Shown here in pieces: positions 56,861 through 64,000 of a DNA stretch of 64,000 nt. Every line of letters starts with the position of its first letter. Position 1 is the first letter of the stretch. The DNA comes from Dermacentor variabilis (Eukaryota > Arthropoda > Arachnida > Ixodida > Ixodidae). A model generated the notes under the pieces. It had not been told where the DNA came from, did not search any database, and saw nothing but the letters and a program-made list of their open reading frames with translations. Location: contig NC_134568.1 in NCBI RefSeq assembly GCF_050947875.1, positions 203,051,729 to 203,115,728 of the forward strand, read 5' to 3'. A program made the position numbers and the translations under genes.

Positions 56861-59845
56861 GCCTAGTTACGCCCACTGCAGGGCAAAGGCCTCTCCCATA
56901 CTTCTCCAACTACCCCGGTCATGTACTAATTGTGGCCATGTTGTCCCTGCAAACGTCTTAATTTCATCCGCCCACCTAACTTTCTGCCGCCCCCTGCTAC
57001 GCTTCCCTTCCCTTGGAATCCAGTCCGTAACACTTAATGACCATCGGTTATCTTCCCTCCTCATTACATGTCCTGCCCACGCCCATTTCTTTTTCGTGAT
57101 TTCAACTAAGATGTCGTTTACCCGCGTTTGTTGCCTCACCCAATCTGCTCTTTTCTTATCCCTTAACGTTACACCCAACATTCTTCTTTCCATAGCTCGT
57201 TGCGTCGTCCTCAATTTCAGCAGAACCCTTTTCGTAAGCCTCCATGTTTCTGCCCCATATGTGAGTACTGGTAACACACCGCTGTTATACACTTTCCTTT
57301 TGAGGGATAGTGGCAACCTGCTGTTCATGATTTGAGAATGCCTGCCAAACGCACCCCAGCCCATTCTTATTCTTCTGGTTATTTCAGTCTCATGATCCGG
57401 ATCCGTGGTCACTACCTGCCCTAAGTAGATGTATTCCCTTAACCACTTCCAGTGCTTCGCTACCTACCGTAAACTGCTGTTCTCTTCCGAGACTGTTAAA
57501 CAATACTTTAGTTTTCTGCAGATTAATTTTCAGACCCACCCTTCTGCTTTGCCTCTCCAGGTCAGTGAGCATGCATTGCAATTGGTCTCCTGAGTTACTA
57601 AGCAAGGCAATATCATCAGCGAATCGCAAGTTGCTAAGGTATTCGCCATCAACTTTTATCCCCAATTCTTCCCAATCCAGGTCTCTGAATACCTCCTGTA
57701 AACATGCTGTGAATAGCATTGGAGAGATCGTATCTCCCTGTCTGACGCCTTTCTTTATAGGGATTTTGTTGCTTTCTTTGTGGAGGACTACGGTGGCTGT
57801 GGAGCCGCTATAGATATCTTCCAGTATTTTTAAATATGGCTCATCTACACCCTGATTCCGTAATGCCTCCATGACTGCTGAGGTTTCGACTGAATCAAAC
57901 GCTTTCTCGTAATCAATGAAAGCTATATATAAGGGTTGATTATATTCTGCACATTTCTCTATCACTTGATTGACAGTGTGAATATGGTCTATTGTTGAGT
58001 AGCCTTTACGGAATCATGCCTGGTCCTTTGGTTGACAGAAGTCTAAGGTGTTCCTGATTCTATTTGCGATTACCTTAGTAAATACTTTGTAGGCAACGGA
58101 CAGTAAGCTGGTCGGTCTATAATTTTTCAAGTCTTTGGCGTCCCCTTTCTTATGGATTAGGATTATGTTAGCGTTCTTCCAAGATTCCGGTACGCTCGAG
58201 GTTATGAGGCATTGCGTATACAGGGTGGCCAGTTTCTGTAGAACAATCTGACCACCATCCTTCAACAAATCTGCTGTTACCTGATCCTCCCCAGCTGCCT
58301 TCCCCCTTTGCATAGCTCCTAAGGCTTTCTTTACTTCTTCTGGCGTTACCTGTGGGATTTCGAATTCCTCTAGGCTATTCTCTCTTCCACTATCCTCGTG
58401 GGTGCCACTGGTACTGTATCAATCTCTATAGAACTCCTCAGCCACTTGAACTATCTCATCCATATTAGTAACGATATTGCCGGCTTTGTCTCTTAACGCA
58501 CACGTCTGATTCTTGCCTATTCCTAGTTTCTTCTTCACTGTTTTTAGGCTTCCTCCATTCCTGAGAGCCTGTTCGATTCTATCCATATTATAGTTTCTGA
58601 TGTCCGCTGTCTTACGCTTGTTGATTAACTTAGAAAGTTCTGCCAGTTCTATTTAGCTGTAGGGTTAGAGGCTTTCATACATTGGCGTTTCTTGATCAGA
58701 TCTTTCGTCTCCTGCGATAGCTTGCTGGTTTCCTGTATAACGGCGTTACCACCGACTTCTATTGCGCACTCCTTAATGATGCCCATGAGATTGTCGTTCA
58801 TTGCTGCAACACTAAGGTCCTCTTCCTGAATTAAAGCCGAGTACTTGTTCTGTAGCTTGATCCGGAATTCCTCTAGTTTCCCTCTTACCGCTAACTCATT
58901 GATTTGCTTCTTGTGTACCAGTTTCTTCCGTTCCCTCCTCAAGTCTAGGCTAATTCGAGTTCTTACCATCCTATGGTCACTGCAGCGTACCTTGCCGAGC
59001 ACGTCTACATCTTGTATGATGCCAGGGTTCGCGCAGAGTATGAAGTCGATTTCATTTCTAGTCTCACCATTCGGGCTCCTCCACGTCCACTTTCGACTAA
59101 CCCGCTTGCGGAAAAAGGTGTTCATTATCCGCATATTATTCTGTTCTGCAAACTCTACTAATAATTCTCCTCTGCTATTCCTAGAGCCTATGCCATATTC
59201 CCCCACTGACTTGTCTCCAGCCTGCTTCTTGCCTACCCTGGCATTGAAGTCGCCCATCAGTATAGTGTATTTTGTTTTGACTTTACCCATCGCCGATTCC
59301 ACGTCTTCATAAAAGCTTTCGACTTCCTGGTCATCATGACTGCATGTAGGGGCATAGACTTGTACCACCTTCAATTTGTACCTCTTATTAAGTTTCACAA
59401 CAAGACCTGCCACCCTCTCGTTAATGCTATAGAATTCCTGTATGTTACCAGCTATTTCCTTATTAATCAGGAATCCGACTCCTAGTTCTCGTCTCTCTGC
59501 TAAGCCCCGGTAACACAGTACATGCCCGCTTTTTAGCACTGTATATGCTTCTTTTGTCCTCCTAACCTCACTGAGCCCTATTATATCCCATTTACTAGCC
59601 TCTAATTCCTCCAATAACACTGCTAGACTCGCCTCACTAGATATCGTTCTAACGTTAAACGTTGCCAGGTTCAGATTCCAATGGCGGCCTGTCCGGAGCC
59701 AGGTATTCTTAGAACCCTCTGCAGCGTCACAGATCTGACCGCCGCCGTGGTCAGTTGCTTCGCGGCTGCTGGGGACTGAGGGCCGGGGTTTGATTGTTGT
59801 ATTCATATAGGAGGTTGTGGCCAAGTACTGCACCAGGGTGGCCAA
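56829..59845 (-). pseudogene. RTE (BovB-like) LINE, nearly full length, four disruptions
   Basis: Minus-strand frame 59845-58649 is an apurinic-type endonuclease: LATFNVRT, GLSEVRRT, VQVYAPT, LMGDFNARVG and RCSDHRMV carry the Asn, Glu, Tyr, Asp-Asn and Asp-His catalytic set. RT follows: SSVPESWKNANIILIHKKG, FIDYEKAFDSVE (first Asp), GVRQGDTISP, RFADDIALLSN (FADD), TYGAETWRL, and a C-terminal RWADEIKTFAG. The 3' tail is (TGA)n, seen as (ATC)n at 56827-56860. Disruptions: a 1-nt deletion at 58649, TGA for Leu near 58419, TGA for Gly near 58014, and a frameshift near 57435. Domain order and size (about 3 kb) match RTE. Confidence 0.92.
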
Positions 59846-60034
59846 TCCTGCTCTGGTGAGAGAGTGCGTTACCGGTTCTGGTCACCGGGATCAGGCCGCA
59901 CTCCAGGCCTGTTTGTGCAATTTTCTCAACACACGTTTTTTTTGTATTTTCCGGTGGAGAATTGCGCGGCACCGGGATTTGAATCACGGTCCTCTTGCAC
60001 TGGAGACGGATACTCTACCGTCCCCGCAGGAGTT
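59846..60034 (-). mobile_element. presumed 5' UTR of the RTE
   Basis: Lies between the endonuclease start and the SINE; continues at 60275-60760 on the other side of the SINE. Assigned by position within the flanking duplication, not by homology. Confidence 0.35.
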
Positions 60035-60274
60035 AAATTAAAAATTGGATTATGGGGCTTTGCGTGAGAAAACCACTTTCTGATTATGCACGCCGTAGTG
60101 GAGGACTCCGAAAATTTCGACCACCTGGGGTTCTTTAACGTGCACCAAATTCTAAGTACACGGGTGTTTTCGCATTTCGCCCCCATCGAAATGCGGCCGC
60201 CGTGGCCGGGGTCCGATCCCGCGACCTCGTGCTCAGCAGTCTAACACCATAGCCACTGAGCAACCACGGCGGGT
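60035..60274 (-). mobile_element. tRNA-derived SINE (Ruka-like) with 12-bp target duplication
   Basis: Plus strand: attggattatggggctttgc, cgccgtagtggaggactccg, ttctttaacgtgcacc, ccatcgaaatgcggccgccg and a head ending agccactgagcaaccacggc. cccgcaggagtt at 60023-60034 and 60275-60286 flanks it exactly. It is the least diverged SINE here. Confidence 0.92.
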
Positions 60275-60286
60275 CCCGCAGGAGTT

Positions 60287-60760
60287 GTACGCCTCATTTA
60301 ACCTACAGTGGTGCCTTATTTGATCAGTCAAGGTGGGCGAATCTGAGCTCGGTTATACCGCATGGATGGCACTCGGCTAGAGAACCTGGCATTTATGACC
60401 TGCACATCTGTGGCCACACATAATTGAGGATAAATAATTTTTTTTTAGGAGGGTTTCCGTACAGTGATAAAATGAAGGAAAAGATTATTAGAAAGAAAGA
60501 AAAAAAGGGGGGAAAAAAGGAACACAACTTGTGATTTGAACTCGTGATCCTTCAATGTTGCCCGGAAAGGTAGCTCAGTCGGTTGGTTCGTCAAGCCAGC
60601 GGTTACTTTCAAGCGCCATAGCTCCTGCTCCGAGCCTCATACTTATGTGGAAAGGGACTGATGTTGTCCGCGACAGTTCTGAGTGGTTGGAAGGCATAAT
60701 TTCTTGGAAAAATGGCCGCCAGAGGAGCAGCGTGAACTCGAGCGGCTTTAGAGCCTAGGA
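60287..60760. other. unassigned part of the 5.5-kb insert
   Basis: Purine-rich stretch at 60460-60520. ggaaaggtagctcagtcggttgg (60565) resembles an A box, but no B box follows in the right place. Confidence 0.35.
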
Positions 60761-61096
60761 AAACTGCCTTAAAATATTTAGACTTGAGGGGAAGCTTCGT
60801 TAACAAACTATAACACGGCAATCAGCACTCGAATACGACGAGAGAAATTACTGAGAGGTGGAAAATTCCCTTGAAATAAATCCGGTTTGCGAGACAAATG
60901 CTTGTATGTATTGAATCTCTTAAAAGATGAGGGGGGAAATATGCGCTCACCGAGAGGGCATCGTCAGCATGAGACCACCACCAGGCACCTTACTGAGATG
61001 TGGAGAGCTTCGCGGCCGGAACGAAGCCTCCCCTCTCCGCCGGCCAAGCGTGGAAAACGCGCTTTCCGATCGCTCAAGGTTGCGCAGGCATAGTGT
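60761..61096 (+). repeat. 336-bp inverted repeat arm A
   Basis: From aaactgccttaaaatattta to gcgcaggcatagtgt; reverse complement at 61548-61883 with few changes. Contains the frame MRDKCLYVLNLLKDEGG, then RKRAFRSLKVAQA-like sequence, which is present in both arms only because the DNA is shared. Confidence 0.93.
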
Positions 61097-61130
61097 GGAC
61101 ACGCATGACACGCATGACATGCGTGTCCAC
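61095..61130. repeat. perfect 13-bp-arm palindrome at the arm A breakpoint
   Basis: gtggacacgcatg and catgcgtgtccac are separated by 10 bp. The word gacacgcatg recurs at 61107 and 61139. Confidence 0.9.
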
Positions 61131-61132
61131 GC

Positions 61133-61533
61133 ATCATGGACACGCATGCTTATATCGCCTTCCGTTTCCCTACCACGGTTGCGCTTTAAAACCACGGCGC
61201 TGCAATATTGCTTTCCTCTCCTTCCTTCTTCTCCGCCCTTAAACTGGCTCTCTTAACTACTACACGCAGAGACAAAGAAACAGCGCGCGCATGCGATCCC
61301 ATAGATGAGATGAATACATATATATAGAAAAGTATCAGTCATAGCTCTCGTAGTATAGCCTTCTGAGCCGTTTCCTTTTTTTTCTTTTTTTTTCTTTGAA
61401 AGAAGTCCTATTAGGGTTATTATAATTACACGAAGGTATTTCACCCTCGCCAGCAGCAGTACTTGAGATAGCTATTCCGGCGGCTAGCTTCCCACGCTAT
61501 GCGTGCCGCCCTCGCACCTGTTTAAGCTTTTCC
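61133..61533 (+). repeat. ~400-bp direct repeat B, copy 1
   Basis: From atcatggacacgcatgctta to ctgtttaagcttttcc; same orientation at 61895-62302. The copies differ by a few substitutions and a 7-bp length change in the T-rich run near 61380. Confidence 0.93.
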
Positions 61534-61547
61534 AAGACGCTAGAGCT

Positions 61548-61883
61548 ACACTATGCCTGCGCAACCTTGAGCGATCGGAAAGCGCGTTTTCCACGCTTGG
61601 CCGGCGGAGAGGGGAGGCTTCGTTCCGGCCGCGAAGCTCTCCACATCTCAGTAAGGTGCCTGGTGGTGGTCTCATGCTGACGATTCCCTCTCGGTGAGCG
61701 CATATTTCCCCTCTCATCTTTTAAGAGATTCAATACATACAAGCATTTGTCTCGCAAACCGGATTTATTTCAAGGGAATTTTCCACCTCTCAGTAATTTC
61801 TATCGTCGTATTCGAGTGCTGATTGCCGTGTTATAGTTTGTTAACGAAGCTTCCCCTCAAGTCTAAATACTGTAAGGCAGTTT
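61548..61883 (-). repeat. 336-bp inverted repeat arm A'
   Basis: Reverse complement of 60761-61096. The space to B copy 1 is 14 bp. Confidence 0.93.
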
Positions 61884-61894
61884 GTCGTGTGCGT

Positions 61895-62302
61895 ATCATG
61901 GACACGCATGCTTATATCGCCTTCCGTTTCCCTACCACGGTTGCGCTTTAAAACCACGGCGCTGCAATATTGCTTTCCTCTCCTTCCTTCTTCTCCGCCC
62001 TTAAACTGGCTCTCTTAACTACTACACGCAGAGACAAAGAAACAGCCCGCTCATGCGATCCCATAGATGAGATGAATACATATATATAGAAAAGTATCAG
62101 TCATAGCTCTCGTAGTATAGCCTTCTGAGCCGTTTCCTTTTTTTTTCTTTTCTTTTTTTTTCTTTGAAAGAAGTCCTATTAGGGTTATTATAATTACATG
62201 AAGGTATTTCACCCTCGCCAGCAGCAGTACTTGAGATAGCTATTCCGGCGGCTAGCTTCCCACGCTATGCGTGCCGCCCTCGCACCTGTTTAAGCTTTTC
62301 CC
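61895..62302 (+). repeat. ~400-bp direct repeat B, copy 2
   Basis: Ends at aagcttttcc, overlapping the right copy of the target-site duplication. Confidence 0.93.
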
Positions 62303-62306
62303 CGTA

Positions 62307-63000
62307 TAGATTGTGATAATTCATTCCTAGTTTGCTTAGTATATGCCGTCCGGTTTTGGTTTTGGTTAGTCACTCTGCTTGAGATGTCTGTTGTGCTTCT
62401 ATGAGTTCGTCCAGTGTGTTGTGGAGTCCTAACTTTAGCAAGAGATCCGTGCTCGTACTGATGGGAACCCCTAGCGCTAGTTTGTATGCTTTTTTTATCA
62501 TGTTGTTAATTTTACACTTTTCAGCTGCAAACCAATTGTGGAAGGCTGCTATGTATGTGATCTGACTGATTACGAATGATTGTATCAGCCGTATGATACT
62601 TTCTTCCTTCATACCTTGGTGCTTGTTAGTAATTCGTTTGATTAATCTCATGGTGTTTGTTACCTTTGTGTCTAACTTCTTTACGGTTTCCCTATTTGTA
62701 CCTTTGTTCTCGATTACCAGACCCAGCCCTTTGAGCTGGGTGACTATTGGGATATTCCGCCCGTTCTTGGTGTGTAGCTTGATTTCCTCATGAGCCTTGT
62801 TTCTGTCGTATCCTTTGGGAGGCCTGCCTCTAAGCGTGGGGCGGTACAATAGAAGTTCAGATTTCTCTGCAGAGCATGTGAGGCCTGTTCCTATGAGGTG
62901 TTCCTCTACTCTGTTAATTGCTGTCTGGAGTCGTTGTTCTATTGATCCGTCGCTGCCATCACAGGTCCAGATAGTAATATCTTCCGCGTAGATTGTGTGA
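62307..63000 (-). pseudogene. I-group LINE ORF2, RT half; partner at 55796
   Basis: Minus-strand frame from 63000 to 62370. HTIYAEDITIW holds the RT catalytic motif, mutated from YADD to YAED; then LQTAINRVEEHL, SAEKSELLLY, LGLVIENKG, SQITYIAAFHNW and ALGVPISTSTD, then a stop at 62370. Readable sequence continues to SKLGMNYHNLYGE, whose continuation (KSTITREIRDKL) lies at 56820-56770 across the insertion. Upstream RT motifs are cut off by the RTE insertion at 63000. Confidence 0.82.
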
Positions 63001-64000
63001 TCATACAAGATGTAGACGTGCTCGGCAAGGTACGCTGCAGTGACCATAGAATGGTAAGAACTCGAATTAGCCTAGACTTGAGGAGGGAACGGAAGAAATT
63101 GGTACACAAGAAGCCAATCAATGAGTTAGCGGTAAGAGGGAAACTAGAGGAATTCCGGATCAAGCTACAGAACAGGTACTCGGCTTTAACTCAGGAAGAG
63201 GACCTTAGTGTTGCAGCAATGAACGACAATCTCATGGGCATCATTAAGGAGTGCGCAATAGAAGTCGGTGGTAACGCCGTTATACAGGAAACCAGTAAGC
63301 TATCGCAGGAGACGAAAGATCTGATCAAGAAACGCCAATGTATGAAAGCCTCTAACCCTACAGCTAGAATAGAACTGGCAGAACTTTCTAAGTTAATCAA
63401 CAAGCGTAAGACAGCGGACATCAGAAACTATAATATGGATAGAATCGAACAGGCTCTCAGGAATGGAGGAAGCCTAAAAACAGTGAAGAAGAAACTAGGA
63501 ATAGGCAAGAATCAGACGTGTGCGTTAAGAGACAAAGCCGGAAATATCGTTACTAATATGGATGAGATAGTTCAAGTGGCTGAGGAGTTCTATAGAGATT
63601 TATACAGTACCAGTGGTACCCACGACGATAGTGGAAGAGAGAATAGCCTAGAGGAATTCGAAATCCCACAGGTAACGCCAGAAGAAGTAAAGAAAGCCTT
63701 AGGAGCTATGCAAAGGGGGAAGGCAGCTGGGGAGGATCAGGTAACAGCAGATTTGTTGAAGGATGTTGGTCAGATTGTTCTAGAGAAACTGGCCACCCTG
63801 TATACGCAATGCCTCATAACCTCGAGCGTACCGGAATCTTGGAAGAACGCTAACATAATCCTAATCCATAAGAAAGGGGACACCAAAGACTTGAAAAATT
63901 ATAGACCGATCAGCTTACTGTCCGTTGCCTACAAAGTATTTACTAAGGTAATCGCAAATAGAATCAGGAACACCTTAGACTTCTGTCAACCAAAGGACCA
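63000..64000 (+). pseudogene. RTE (BovB-like) LINE, 5'-truncated, running off the window
   Basis: Homology to the 56829-59845 element starts at atcatacaagatgtagacgt, the end of the endonuclease (DVDVLGKVRCSDHRM). It runs open through IELAELSKLINKRKTAD, QRGKAAGEDQVTADLL, SSVPESWKNANIILIHKKG and NYRPISLLSVAYKVF to CQPKD at the window end. Where the first copy has a 1-nt deletion and a TGA, this copy reads ARIEL and RDLYS, so it is better preserved. Over about 130 compared bases the two copies differ at two positions. It inserted into the I-group LINE in opposite orientation. The RT catalytic motifs and 3' tail are outside the window. Confidence 0.9.

Noticed and set aside
56757..57335. 192-codon plus-strand frame with poly-His
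   Set aside because: Antisense of the RTE 3' end and its (ATC)n tail.
58845..59312. 155-codon plus-strand frame
   Set aside because: Antisense shadow of the RTE endonuclease.
60555..60640. tRNA-like ggtagctcagtcggttgg
   Set aside because: An A box alone; no B box at the right distance and no cloverleaf could be drawn.
60887..61757. Identical 68-codon frames in opposite directions (MRDKCLYVLNLL)
   Set aside because: They are the same DNA in the two arms of an inverted repeat, not two genes.

Overview
This is eukaryotic DNA, most likely from a hard tick (Ixodidae, perhaps a metastriate genus such as Rhipicephalus, Dermacentor or Hyalomma). The host call is an inference. It rests on the repeat content: many copies of a tRNA-derived SINE that resembles the tick element Ruka, I-group LINEs carrying an RNase H domain, RTE (BovB-like) LINEs with GAT/ATC-type 3' tails, several mariner relatives, and long (GATA)n, (TAA)n, (GT)n and (TATC)n/(TATG)n microsatellites. 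There are no operons, no ribosome binding sites and no intact long host gene. The window is best read as intergenic or intronic sequence built from nested, decaying mobile elements.

Layout. 0-6 kb: an internally deleted mariner at the window edge, a fold-back element, an I-group LINE 3' end, then a 1.85-kb tandem array with an exact 112-bp period. 6-13 kb: SINE-like copies, two I-group LINE 3' ends in opposite orientation around a compound tetranucleotide microsatellite, and a degenerate minisatellite with monomers in both orientations. 14-18.5 kb: a possible THAP remnant, an RTE 3' half, a mariner with both terminal repeats, and a small RTE tail. 18.5-28 kb: mostly unassigned AT-rich DNA, with one good candidate host exon (21143-21356, minus strand) and two SINEs. 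28-35 kb: CR1/Jockey-like LINE pieces, a SINE with target-site duplication, a second fold-back element, and a tRNA(CAT)-like sequence beside a promoter-like 111-bp tandem repeat. 35-45 kb: a Ty3/gypsy RNase H-integrase reading frame with one stop codon, then an I-group LINE split by an LTR-plus-primer-site insertion and by an unclassified ~976-bp insertion. 45.4-48.2 kb: a complete-ended DD41D Tc1/mariner-type transposon flanked by TA. 48-55.7 kb: microsatellites, repeat scraps and a CpG-rich block. 55.8-64 kb: an I-group LINE interrupted by a 5.5-kb insert that holds a near-full-length RTE, a SINE with a 12-bp target-site duplication, and a complex inverted/direct repeat block. A second, very similar RTE copy enters the same LINE and runs off the right edge.

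How the parts relate. RTE and LINE machinery probably mobilised the SINEs, and the nesting gives relative ages: the I-group LINEs are the oldest hosts; the LTR, RTE and SINE insertions are younger. The two RTE copies differ at about 2 of 130 compared positions, so that family was recently active. All ORFs that I recognise as element genes carry stops, frameshifts or truncations in this window, except the part of the last RTE copy that can be seen.
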